A stretch of 7,564 bases of DNA from an uncultured Alphaproteobacteria bacterium (GTDB lineage: Bacteria > Pseudomonadota > Alphaproteobacteria > Micavibrionales > Micavibrionaceae), in the NCBI GenBank assembly GCA_937124505.1, contig CAKZKV010000144.1:1-7564 (forward strand), written 5' to 3'. Under the pieces are notes generated by a model that ran no database searches, was not told the origin of the DNA, and saw only the letters and a program-made list of their open reading frames with translations. Both the position numbers and the translations under genes were made by a program. Below, piece after piece: positions 1 through 6,305 of this stretch (its first letter is position 1; every line of letters starts with the position of its first letter).

Positions 1-37
1 CATCGACGCCATTGCCATCTGCACCATGACACCCCGC

Positions 38-370
38 TCAGGAGAATAATGAAATGATAGTGCTGATCCTTTGAAGCCCATCAACAACAATCATCTCCCC
101 TTTTTTATAGTCATCGGCTATGCACATGCTTGGAATAGGTAACCTTTTGTACAATGAATCTATAAAACGGGTCTTTTGAGGGACTTTCCAAACTTCTTCG
201 CGTTGAAACTCAGGCTGTATATTCAGCTGTCCAGTGTCATGAAGCCGATACAAATCAAAAACTGAGCGTAATTCATTATAAGATACGACATCTTCGGGAG
301 GAACCTGATCGTAATCAGCCTCCTCAAAGCTTTCATTATACGGATCGTTTTTGTTAAATAAATTAGACAT
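38..370 (-). CDS. Truncated DUF262 (GmrSD-type) protein, N-terminal part
   Basis: This 110-codon reading frame matches the start of the DUF262 family, a ParB/sulfiredoxin-like fold found in type IV restriction enzymes such as GmrSD and in other defence proteins. Visible motifs are PEFQR..VW at residues 53-61, the helix RFIDSLYKRLPIP at 68-80, and VVDGLQRI at 95-102, which corresponds to the DGQQR nucleotide-binding motif. Family members usually exceed 300 residues, but here a TGA at 38-40 ends the frame 8 residues after that motif. The helical middle and any C-terminal nuclease domain are therefore absent. The acidic N-terminus and the ATG at 370 look authentic, with a promoter-like sequence just upstream. 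Bases 1-37 read on as a different, more GC-rich sequence that I do not recognise, so the gene may have been cut by an insertion or deletion. A functional product is unlikely. Confidence 0.7.
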   Translation of the reverse strand: MSNLFNKNDPYNESFEEADYDQVPPEDVVSYNELRSVFDLYRLHDTGQLNIQPEFQREEVWKVPQKTRFIDSLYKRLPIPSMCIADDYKKGEMIVVDGLQRISTIISLFS

Positions 371-378
371 CAGAATAA

Positions 379-407
379 CTTATATATGGTGCAACTTTTT
401 TTGTCTA
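379..407 (-). promoter_or_regulatory. Predicted sigma70 promoter of the DUF262 gene
   Basis: On the minus strand a -35-like TAGACA (402-407) is separated by exactly 17 bases from a -10-like TATAAG (379-384). Only 8 bases lie between the -10 box and the ATG at 370, and no Shine-Dalgarno is visible. Initiation 6-8 bases after the -10 box would give an almost leaderless transcript. The call rests on consensus match alone. Confidence 0.4.
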
Positions 408-533
408 TTATTCCGTATCAAAATTGTCCAAATAACGTGCAAAATTCTCTCCACTCTCTGACGGTCTGAACACGCGTTCCTTCAGCTATTCTGACTCAGG
501 TCTCTCTGTCACTTCAGCAAAGTTTTTCTCCGC

Positions 534-854
534 CTAAACCCCAAAAGACGCGCCGCAGCCACAGCCCGTCGCTGCATTCGGGTTGTTGATTTTAAACTCC
601 GCCCCGACGAGGGTTTCTTCAAATTTCACGGTTGACCCGGAAATCAGCGGCAGGGAGATATCATCGCTCACCACAAATCCTGCGAACACATGGTCGTCCT
701 CCGCCACATCGGATGACAGGGACATGTTATATTGAAAGCCGGAGCAGCCGCCACCCTCGACGGTAATGCGAAGCATGAGTTTATCCTCCCCGCGCTGCTC
801 GCGGAGTTGTTTAATGCGTTTGATCGCGCTTTCATCGACTATAATTTCTGCCAT
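534..854 (-). CDS. erpA: A-type iron-sulfur cluster insertion protein (ErpA/IscA/HesB family)
   Basis: A cytosolic carrier that accepts a nascent [2Fe-2S] or [4Fe-4S] cluster from the assembly scaffold and passes it to target apoproteins. The 106-residue length is normal for the family. The three cluster-ligand cysteines are present: C37 in GGGCSGF, and C98 and C100 in the C-terminal GCGCGASFGV. The segment ETLVGAEFKINNPNAATGCG is the typical pre-motif region and favours ErpA over IscA or SufA, although A-type paralogues are hard to separate by eye. It is divergent from dgt across a 36-bp spacer, an association known in alphaproteobacteria. The ATG at 854 has no Shine-Dalgarno but lies 9 bases after a -10-like box, so a leaderless message is likely. 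No convincing terminator is seen in the 163 bases downstream before the DUF262 gene, which is on the same strand. Confidence 0.9.
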   Translation of the reverse strand: MAEIIVDESAIKRIKQLREQRGEDKLMLRITVEGGGCSGFQYNMSLSSDVAEDDHVFAGFVVSDDISLPLISGSTVKFEETLVGAEFKINNPNAATGCGCGASFGV

Positions 855-881
855 GACATCTTAAATATAGAGCGTTATAGT
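853..881 (+). promoter_or_regulatory. Predicted sigma70 promoter of dgt
   Basis: ATGACA (853-858) is followed by a 17-base spacer and TATAGT (876-881). The dgt ATG lies 9 bases beyond. The -35 box overlaps the erpA start codon. Transcription would be expected to begin around 887-890, leaving 0-4 untranslated bases, consistent with the lack of a Shine-Dalgarno. Confidence 0.55.
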
Positions 882-892
882 GAATTTGTCAT
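864..892 (-). promoter_or_regulatory. Predicted sigma70 promoter of erpA
   Basis: On the minus strand ATGACA (887-892), 5 of 6 matches to TTGACA, is followed by a 17-base spacer and TATATT (864-869). The erpA ATG begins 9 bases later. The -35 box overlaps the start codon of dgt on the other strand. The arrangement mirrors the dgt promoter exactly. Confidence 0.55.
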
Positions 893-2087
893 GCAAGAAC
901 CCGCTTATAATTACTGTGCCCTGCCCCTTGCCGTTTATGCCTGCCGTCCTGATCAGTCGCAGGGGCGGCTTTTTGAGGAGCATGAAAGCGAAACCCGTAC
1001 CCCGTTCCAGCGCGACCGTGACCGGATCATCCATTCTTCGGCCTTTCGTCGCCTCAAATATAAAACGCAAGTGTTTGTCTACCACGAGGGCGACCACTAC
1101 CGCACGCGCCTGACCCATACACTGGAAGTTTCACAAATCGCACGCACCCTTGCCCGCGCCTTGTTCGTGAATGAAGATCTGGCGGAAACAGTTGCTCTTG
1201 CGCACGACCTGGGCCATCCACCCTTTGCGCATGTCGGGGAAGACGCATTAAAAGCCTGCAACAAAAATTACGGCGGTTTTAATCATAATGACCAGTCTTT
1301 GCGCGTCCTGACAACCCTTGAGCGAAAATATCCGGGATGGAACGGCATGAACCTGACATGGGAAACGCTGGAAGGCGTTGTCAAACATAACGGGCCGTAC
1401 AGCGGAACAATCACAGATACCTTGCAGCACATACAAAGCCTGACAGATCTGAGGTTAAAAAGTTATGCCTCCATCGAGGCGCAGGCCGCAGCAATTGCTG
1501 ACGATATTGCCTATAACAACCATGATCTGGAAGATGGCCTGCGGGCACATTTTTTTACGATTGATGAGTTAAAAGACATTACTTTGCTGCGCGAAACACT
1601 CCATAATGCGCAGCAAAAATGGCCAAACATTCCCCAGAAAATCCTGATTCAGGAAGTGATCCGCGACATGATCGGAGCCATGGTTACCGATGTTTTGAGA
1701 GAATCGCAAAAGCGTCTGCAAGATCTTAACCCCCAGTCGGTTGAAGACGTACGCAGTGCGTCGCAACAAATCGTTGCCTTCTCCGATGACATGTACCAAA
1801 AAGTGGAGGAACTGCGTGCATTCCTGTGGGAGAGAGTTTACACACATTACACTGTGATGCGGATGCGCAAAAAAGCGACCCGCATTATCTCCGATCTTTA
1901 TGCAGCATTTATGGAGGAACCCGCCCTTTTTCCTGATAACTGGCAAGAAAGATTGCGCGAGTCGGGAAATGAAGATGACACGAATAATCGCAGCAGAATT
2001 GTCGTCGATTACATCGCAGGCATGACCGACCGTTATGCAATTAAGGAGCATGAACGGATGTTTGATCTTATCTGGGATTTACGCTGA
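891..2087 (+). CDS. dgt: Deoxyguanosinetriphosphate triphosphohydrolase-like protein (HD domain)
   Basis: A cytosolic dNTP triphosphohydrolase that splits dGTP or other dNTPs into a deoxynucleoside and tripolyphosphate, helping to set nucleotide pools. I chose the ATG at 891 (398 residues, normal for alphaproteobacterial members). The frame is open further upstream, to 732, but that part overlaps erpA on the other strand and does not resemble the family, while a promoter ends just before 891. The typical N-terminal block RTPFQRDRDRIIHSSAFRRL is present. Metal-binding HD-domain residues are visible: H76 (in RLTHTLEV), H105-D106 (AHDLGHPPF), H109, H114, and D204-D205 (ADDIAY), followed by NNHDLEDG near 209-216. 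argS usually follows this gene, but here the 3' end overlaps convergent ribF by 9 bases. Whether the substrate is strictly dGTP cannot be told from sequence. Confidence 0.9.
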   Translation: MQEPAYNYCALPLAVYACRPDQSQGRLFEEHESETRTPFQRDRDRIIHSSAFRRLKYKTQVFVYHEGDHYRTRLTHTLEVSQIARTLARALFVNEDLAETVALAHDLGHPPFAHVGEDALKACNKNYGGFNHNDQSLRVLTTLERKYPGWNGMNLTWETLEGVVKHNGPYSGTITDTLQHIQSLTDLRLKSYASIEAQAAAIADDIAYNNHDLEDGLRAHFFTIDELKDITLLRETLHNAQQKWPNIPQKILIQEVIRDMIGAMVTDVLRESQKRLQDLNPQSVEDVRSASQQIVAFSDDMYQKVEELRAFLWERVYTHYTVMRMRKKATRIISDLYAAFMEEPALFPDNWQERLRESGNEDDTNNRSRIVVDYIAGMTDRYAIKEHERMFDLIWDLR

Positions 2088-3002
2088 TAGAATATCCAGA
2101 ACTTGCGCACAATCTTTTTCCATCTGCACAATCAGATTATCGAGGCTATCAAATTTAGCTTCCCCACGCAGACGTTTTACAGGCCTAATGTGCAACCTCC
2201 TGCCATAAATATCGCGGTCAAAACCGTTCAGAATATGCGCTTCCACCTGTCCGATATCCAGTTCGAACATAGGGCGAATTCCAATATTTGTTGCAGAAGG
2301 CCACCACTCCGCCTCACCCTCAATTCGCACAAAACAGGCATAGATGCCATAAGCCGGATGCAGCGTATCCCCCAGCGGCACATTCGCTGTCGGGTATCCC
2401 AGCTCCCGGCCTCTCTGGTCACCTTTGACAATAATTCCCTCCATTTCCCAGTCCCAACCAAGCATCTCGTTTGCCTTGCTTATATCGCCTATGCGAAGGT
2501 GCTGACGAATGCTGCTGGAAGAATATTTTTTCCCGTCCTCACGCATAACTGCTGCAATGGTTGTGACGTTCAGGCCACCTTGCCGGATCGTCTCCGGCGT
2601 GCCTTTTCGTAGTTGTCCAAAGCAAAAATCCTTTCCCACAACCACATGGGCTGCAGCAAGCCCCTCTGCTAGAATTTTTTCAACGAACTCCTCTGCCGGC
2701 TGGCTGGCAAACTCCCAATCAAAGGGAAGCGAGACAAGTGTATCAACCCCGAATTCTTGCAGCTTTCTGGCCTTCAGCGCATACGGCGTAATGCGAAATG
2801 GCGGATCATCCGGGCGAAACACATGCCGTGGATGCGGCTCAAAAGTCAATAGTAAAAGCTTTTTCTCTGCCCGCAATGCCATCTCTTTGGCCGTTTTGAT
2901 CAAAGCCTGATGCCCCAGATGCAATCCGTCAAAATTGCCAATGATCACATATTGTTCCCGCGCGTCCTGCGGAACATTACTTAGGGCATTGTAAATCTGC
3001 AT
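2079..3002 (-). CDS. ribF: Bifunctional riboflavin kinase / FAD synthetase
   Basis: Converts riboflavin to FMN with ATP and then FMN to FAD, in the cytoplasm. The length (307 residues) is standard. The N-terminal FAD synthetase (nucleotidyltransferase) domain shows GNFDGLHLGH at 22-31 (HxGH-type ATP site), FEPHP at 54-58, VVGKDFCFG at 121-129 and SSSSIR at 161-166. The C-terminal kinase domain starts near 185 and shows GYPTAN at 202-207, YGIYACFV at 218-225, the VEAHI segment with the likely catalytic E254, and the final AKFDSLDNL at 282-290. The ATG at 3002 is preceded by TAGGAAATC, an AGGA Shine-Dalgarno that includes the stop codon of the upstream gene, so the two are probably translationally coupled. 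Its 3' end overlaps dgt tail to tail by 9 bases, leaving no room for a separate terminator. Confidence 0.93.
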   Translation of the reverse strand: MQIYNALSNVPQDAREQYVIIGNFDGLHLGHQALIKTAKEMALRAEKKLLLLTFEPHPRHVFRPDDPPFRITPYALKARKLQEFGVDTLVSLPFDWEFASQPAEEFVEKILAEGLAAAHVVVGKDFCFGQLRKGTPETIRQGGLNVTTIAAVMREDGKKYSSSSIRQHLRIGDISKANEMLGWDWEMEGIIVKGDQRGRELGYPTANVPLGDTLHPAYGIYACFVRIEGEAEWWPSATNIGIRPMFELDIGQVEAHILNGFDRDIYGRRLHIRPVKRLRGEAKFDSLDNLIVQMEKDCAQVLDILSA

Positions 3003-3008
3003 GATTTC

Positions 3009-3710
3009 CTAATCTGCGTGTTTCTTATTTTCTATGTCGGAGATAATATCGGCAATCGGCGGTTTTTCAAGTTCTTTTACCGGCGCATTTTCCACAACAG
3101 AAATAGAATGCTTTGATACGGGCTTATATTCTACGTTCATGCGGCAATAAATGCTGTCAATTTTGAATGTTGTTTCCGCATCTGCGCTGATGGTGTTGCG
3201 GCACTTCTGAGACATATCAAAGGCGTACTCATTCCCGCTAAACGGTTCCTTGATTTTGCCTCTGGCCGTCCCGCTATCACGAATAATTGCAGTGCCCCCT
3301 CCATATTGTGGCTTGAACTCATCAAGCTGATAGCTGATTTTAAAGCTTTTCTTATCCAGAATCTTTGCATTTTTCAATAAATCTATGAACGGATCGCGAT
3401 TAAAATAGGCGCGCTGAGCGGCTGTAGGCTCATCATCTGGCAATTTTAGCGAGAATTCAAACAACACAATGGTTTTATCGTGAGTCAAATCTCGAACGGC
3501 CTGTTGCAACTCGTCTATTCGCTCCTCAGCAATCATATCTTGATACGATATCAGCTTTTTACGAAAAGCGTTTTCAACAGCCTGCTTGTTCAATATATTC
3601 TGCCCGGCGAAAACGAGAGGACTTAAAGATGTCAGACAAACCAAAAACAGACATGCCACAAAGCATGCCATTGTGCTCTTCATCGTAATGGTCACAGGAC
3701 AAATGCGCAT
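3009..3710 (-). CDS. Predicted exported protein of unknown function
   Basis: I do not recognise the family. The product is 233 residues from the ATG at 3710, where an AGAG-type Shine-Dalgarno lies a few bases upstream. An alternative ATG at 3683 (224 residues) gives a more classical short signal peptide. Either way residues 10-36 form a signal sequence with a hydrophobic core (CFVACLFLVCLTSLSPLVFA) and a likely cleavage after VFA. The mature part is hydrophilic, begins with a charged helical stretch, then has probable beta-rich sequence with two cysteines (CRNT and YCRM contexts) that could form a disulfide in the periplasm. It ends with a lysine-, aspartate- and glutamate-rich tail. No lipobox or internal membrane span is seen. 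It stops 6 bases before ribF and contributes its TAG to the ribF Shine-Dalgarno. A link to flavin metabolism is only suggested by position. Confidence 0.65.
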   Translation of the reverse strand: MRICPVTITMKSTMACFVACLFLVCLTSLSPLVFAGQNILNKQAVENAFRKKLISYQDMIAEERIDELQQAVRDLTHDKTIVLFEFSLKLPDDEPTAAQRAYFNRDPFIDLLKNAKILDKKSFKISYQLDEFKPQYGGGTAIIRDSGTARGKIKEPFSGNEYAFDMSQKCRNTISADAETTFKIDSIYCRMNVEYKPVSKHSISVVENAPVKELEKPPIADIISDIENKKHAD

Positions 3711-3723
3711 AGAACTCTGTTCT
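3711..3723. repeat. Small inverted repeat before the exported-protein gene
   Basis: AGAAC-TCT-GTTCT is a perfect 5-bp inverted repeat with a 3-base centre, immediately before the ATG at 3710 and covering the likely ribosome binding site. It could be a small operator or RNA hairpin, or chance. The rest of the 110-base gap (3724-3820) shows no clear promoter or terminator. Confidence 0.3.
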
Positions 3724-3820
3724 CTTTAAGGTTCATTTGAATAGACATATCAAAGCATACCCGCCTTACTAATGACAAGGTTTCTTTGCAGGTTTTCTTA
3801 TAAATAAGCTTTTGAAATGC

Positions 3821-4543
3821 TTACGCCGCCAGTTCCGCCATCGACAGGAACTTCTTTAATCTCTCAGTTTTTGGTTTCTTGAGGATGTCAGAGGTTCCTT
3901 CTTCAGCGACAACGCCGGACTCCAGAAACACGATATGGTCTGCTGCATGGCGGGTAAATCCAAGCTGGTGCGTAATCAGGAAGATGCCAATCCCACGCTC
4001 CTTCAGATGAACAAGCTTGGTCAGGATTTTTGCCGTTTGCTCAACATCCAGTGCGGAGGTGATTTCATCCATCAGAATATATTCAGGATTCAGGATCAGC
4101 GCACGCGCCAGAGCCACTCTTTGCCGCTGTCCGACAGAGGCCTCGTTCGGGTAATGATTGATAAAATGCCCCATTTCAAACAGATCAATGAGTCCCTTCA
4201 AGTCCTCTTCGGCCTTCTCGTTTTTGGTACGCGCGGGCAGCATGATATTTTCCCGCAGGGTCAGGTGCGGCCATAAAAATAAAGATTGAAACACCGCCGT
4301 AACTTTTGGCCATGGCGGCACAATCTCCTTTTCCTTCACGGGAAACTGATAGGTATGTCCGTCAAAGGCTATCTCCCCCTGATCCGGATAATCCAGCAAC
4401 GCCAAGGCCCGCAGGAGAGTTGTCTTCCCGCCGCCACTCGGCCCGATCACACAGGTAATCTCGCCGGGTTTGATGGAGATGTCCAGCCCCTGCAAGACAT
4501 GCTTGCCCTCGAAAGCTTTGTGAATGTTTGTGGCTGTGAGCAT
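3821..4543 (-). CDS. ABC transporter ATP-binding protein, polar amino acid family
   Basis: The cytoplasmic ATPase that should drive the importer encoded by this operon, as a homodimer. The 240-residue length is typical of GlnQ/HisP-like subunits. Walker A is GPSGGGKTT at 34-42, the Q-loop glutamine is Q86 (VFQSLFLWPHLT), Walker B is YILMDE at 155-160 with catalytic E160, the D-loop is SALD at 163-166, and the switch histidine is H192 (LITHQ). The ABC signature is unusual: ASVGQ at 135-139 where LSGGQ is expected. The usual DEPTSALD reads DEITSALD. All other catalytic positions are intact, so it is probably active. The ATG lies 2 bases after the stop of the second binding-protein gene and is preceded by a very strong AGGGGGGAG Shine-Dalgarno. 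This is the last gene of the operon. The amino acid transported cannot be told from the ATPase. Confidence 0.9.
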   Translation of the reverse strand: MLTATNIHKAFEGKHVLQGLDISIKPGEITCVIGPSGGGKTTLLRALALLDYPDQGEIAFDGHTYQFPVKEKEIVPPWPKVTAVFQSLFLWPHLTLRENIMLPARTKNEKAEEDLKGLIDLFEMGHFINHYPNEASVGQRQRVALARALILNPEYILMDEITSALDVEQTAKILTKLVHLKERGIGIFLITHQLGFTRHAADHIVFLESGVVAEEGTSDILKKPKTERLKKFLSMAELAA

Positions 4544-4545
4544 GG

Positions 4546-5481
4546 CTATTGCTCCCCCCTCACATTCTTGAGGTCCGGATTACAAAGAAATAAATCTGTT
4601 GCCTGATATTTGTTTAGAATATCATCCAGTGTACCGTCCAATTCTACCAAGCTTAACGTATTATCAATCATAGATTTCAAATGACTCTGCTCCCTTGGTA
4701 ATAGCATTGTCGCAGGAAATACTGCCAAAGGCGTGTCTATAAACATGGTTGCCAACTTACCGGGGTTCTCCTGTTGGTATTCATAAAAAGAAGTCACGTC
4801 ATCAATAAAAAAATCCGCTTTTTTTGTCATTAAATTTAAGATGACGTCACCATTCGTAGACAATTGAGGCAAAGATATACGTTGAGCATTCGGAAAATAT
4901 TTCTCAATAATTTGTCCTGCAGAACCACCGTCAATTTCGACTACTGTGTATTCCGGCCTGTTCAATTGCTGCATATCTCTATACTTGTGCTTGTCTTCTT
5001 CCCTCACCCACACATGCAAGCTGGAATAAAACAGCGGATCTGTTGCCTGCAAATATTTTATTCGGCTGGGATGAAGCCAATATCCTGCACACGCCATATC
5101 AACCTTATGAGTATTTACAGCTTCTGCAACTTCTCCCCATCCAAGCTCCGCCGACCAATGAATCTTTAAATCAAGACGCTTGCCGACTTCCTCCATCAAA
5201 TCATGAAAAATCCCCCTTGGCTGTCCTGTATTACTATCCATCCAAAATAGCGGCTTCCAAGAACTATACCCGCACCTTATTTCACCCGTCCTCATGATAC
5301 GCTCATACGCGCTTTCACTTTCGGCGTTGGCCGGATGAAGTGAACTACAGAGGACGCAGAGAACACAGAGAATCCATAAACGAGATGTTTCTTTCGATAA
5401 TAGAACCCCTTTACAGTGCGCTCTGCGTTCTCTGTAGTTTAAACATAATCTACCTTTTAAATATAAAAAGTTTTTCATCAT
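4546..5481 (-). CDS. Periplasmic amino-acid-type binding protein 2 (family 3), with element-derived signal peptide
   Basis: An extracytoplasmic solute-binding protein of family 3, a paralogue of the preceding binding protein. The mature domain starts near residue 54 (PANA cleavage site, then ESESAYERI). The likely ligand-contact arginine is R140 (HPSR) and an acidic position is D228 (ADFFIDD), as expected for an alpha-amino-acid site. C70 and C131 align with C36 and C97 of binding protein 1. It starts at tandem ATGs (5481/5478) overlapping the previous stop as ATGA, with a GAGGTG Shine-Dalgarno. The N-terminus is abnormal: residues 15-47 are encoded by a palindromic element that lengthens the leader to about 53 residues and supplies the hydrophobic stretch LWILCVLCVLCSSL. 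Without it the protein would be about 278 residues, close to its 272-residue paralogue. No in-frame ATG, GTG or TTG lies between the element and the mature domain, so this leader must be used if the protein is made. Confidence 0.85.
   Translation of the reverse strand: MMKNFLYLKGRLCLNYRERRAHCKGVLLSKETSRLWILCVLCVLCSSLHPANAESESAYERIMRTGEIRCGYSSWKPLFWMDSNTGQPRGIFHDLMEEVGKRLDLKIHWSAELGWGEVAEAVNTHKVDMACAGYWLHPSRIKYLQATDPLFYSSLHVWVREEDKHKYRDMQQLNRPEYTVVEIDGGSAGQIIEKYFPNAQRISLPQLSTNGDVILNLMTKKADFFIDDVTSFYEYQQENPGKLATMFIDTPLAVFPATMLLPREQSHLKSMIDNTLSLVELDGTLDDILNKYQATDLFLCNPDLKNVRGEQ
5343..5439. repeat. MITE-like / in-frame palindromic element with 19-bp inverted ends
   Basis: The left end (5343-5361, AACTACAGAGGACGCAGAG) and the reverse complement of the right end (5421-5439) match at 18 of 19 bases, enclosing about 59 bases. 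The left arm continues as three 9-bp units, ACAGAGGAC, GCAGAGAAC and ACAGAGAAT (5347-5373). The right arm has one full unit (5427-5435) and one diverged unit (5418-5426). No target duplication is obvious and no coding capacity of its own is seen. It lies wholly within the leader of the second binding-protein gene, and its extra length is compatible with an uninterrupted frame. Short dispersed palindromes of this kind are known inside Rickettsia genes. CAGAG-rich 9-bp units also resemble dispersed repeats I recall from other bacterial genomes, though I cannot confirm copy number here. Confidence 0.8.
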
Positions 5482-6296
5482 TTCACCTCATACGGTTTGG
5501 CGGGGAGTAAAAACTCGCCCTCATGTTTCTGGTGTTTATCAAGGATAACGTCCAGCTCGCCCGACAAAAGCAGGCTGTCAATGGCTGCGTTCAGGTAGGC
5601 GACCAAAGGATATTCGTCATGGGGAACGATGATCGTACTGGCTCCCATAATAATGGGCGGACCAAATGCTTTGATCTTGTCGGGGTTATGGGCCATGTAC
5701 TCCAAAGCAACCGTTGCCTCGGCAACAGTGAAATCTGCTTTGCCGGTCGCCACGAGTTCAAAGCGCTCTGCCGCCGAGCTCAACCCCATCAGAGATACGG
5801 CCTCTGTTTTAGGAAAACGTTGATGCTGGAGGATATCGGAATATTCGCCGTCCATGGTTCCCATCTTGACGCCCTCTGCATTCACGTCCTTGAAGGTATT
5901 GAAACGACTTTCACTGTCACGAACGTAAATATATGTCGGCACATAAACAGGAGATTTTGTAAAATCCCCGCCGTTTGCGCGGGATGGCGTTACGAAATAC
6001 CCCGGACAAACCGCATCATACCGGCCCGATTGAAGTCCTTGCAAAATGGCATCCATGCCCACTTCTTCCGTCCATTGAATATCAATAGAGAGTTCCTTGC
6101 CCATTGCCTCCAGAACATCATGAAAAATGCCGGAGAACGTGCCCGTATTCGGGTCTTTGGCAAAAAACGGCGGATAAATCGTATAAGCGCAGCGTAAAAC
6201 ACGGTCTTTCAGAACCCGGTCAAACGTTTCCCCTGCCTGCGCGGCGGTGAGCAGGGACAGGAAAACAACTAATGTAGATAAAATCAGTTTTTTCAT
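5478..6296 (-). CDS. Periplasmic amino-acid-type binding protein 1 (family 3)
   Basis: A 272-residue solute-binding protein expected to capture a small polar ligand, probably an amino acid, in the periplasm and deliver it to the permease. The signal peptide is classical: MKK, hydrophobic core LILSTLVVFLSLL, cleavage after AQA at residue 21. The family 3 fold is indicated by DRVLRCAYTIYPPFF, GIFHDVLEAMGKEL at 56-69 and YDAVCPGYFVTPSR at 93-106, with R106 at the carboxylate-binding position. KADFTVAEATVALEYM at 186-201 has E193 at the position usually occupied by an aspartate. C36 and C97 are 61 residues apart and could form a disulfide. It starts 9 bases after the permease stop region, with a TGAGGT Shine-Dalgarno overlapping that stop, and its own stop overlaps the start of binding protein 2 as ATGA. 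The specific ligand is not inferable. Confidence 0.88.
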   Translation of the reverse strand: MKKLILSTLVVFLSLLTAAQAGETFDRVLKDRVLRCAYTIYPPFFAKDPNTGTFSGIFHDVLEAMGKELSIDIQWTEEVGMDAILQGLQSGRYDAVCPGYFVTPSRANGGDFTKSPVYVPTYIYVRDSESRFNTFKDVNAEGVKMGTMDGEYSDILQHQRFPKTEAVSLMGLSSAAERFELVATGKADFTVAEATVALEYMAHNPDKIKAFGPPIIMGASTIIVPHDEYPLVAYLNAAIDSLLLSGELDVILDKHQKHEGEFLLPAKPYEVK

Positions 6297-6305
6297 TGGG
6301 ATACC

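Larger units (their letters stand above)
852..893. repeat. Inverted repeat spanning the erpA-dgt start codons
   Basis: CATGACA (852-858) and TGTCATG (887-893) are perfect 7-bp inverted arms around an imperfect dyad centred at 872.5. Each arm contains the start codon of one gene and the -35 box of the opposite promoter. Twelve of the 18 positions in each half of 855-890 are symmetric. It could also bind a dimeric regulator, but the symmetry may simply reflect two mirrored promoters. Confidence 0.6.

Noticed and set aside
2..49. End of a transposase reading rightwards (plus strand, stop TAA at 47-49)
   Set aside because: Only 15 codons are available and no diagnostic transposase motif is visible. 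The idea is kept only as a possible cause of the DUF262 truncation.
466..485. CTGAA...TTCAG hairpin in the erpA-DUF262 gap as a terminator for erpA
   Set aside because: The 5-bp stem has a competing alternative pairing (GAAC/GTTC) and no T-run on the minus strand.
732..890. Upstream extension of the dgt frame (53 extra residues)
   Set aside because: It lies entirely over erpA on the opposite strand or the promoter spacer, does not resemble the dGTPase N-terminus, and a promoter ends just before the ATG at 891.
3797..3808. CTTATAAATAAG inverted repeat after the ATPase gene as a terminator
   Set aside because: The stem is only 5 A/T-rich pairs with a 2-base loop and no T-run follows, so it would not form a stable terminator.
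5347..5373. Short 9-bp tandem units as a CRISPR array
   Set aside because: The units are contiguous without spacers, too short, and belong to the palindromic element inside a coding gene.
5361..5376. Lipoprotein signal (lipobox) in the cysteine-rich leader of binding protein 2
   Set aside because: Each cysteine is preceded by leucine, not by glycine, alanine or serine, so the lipobox rule is not met. The leader fits an ordinary signal peptide.
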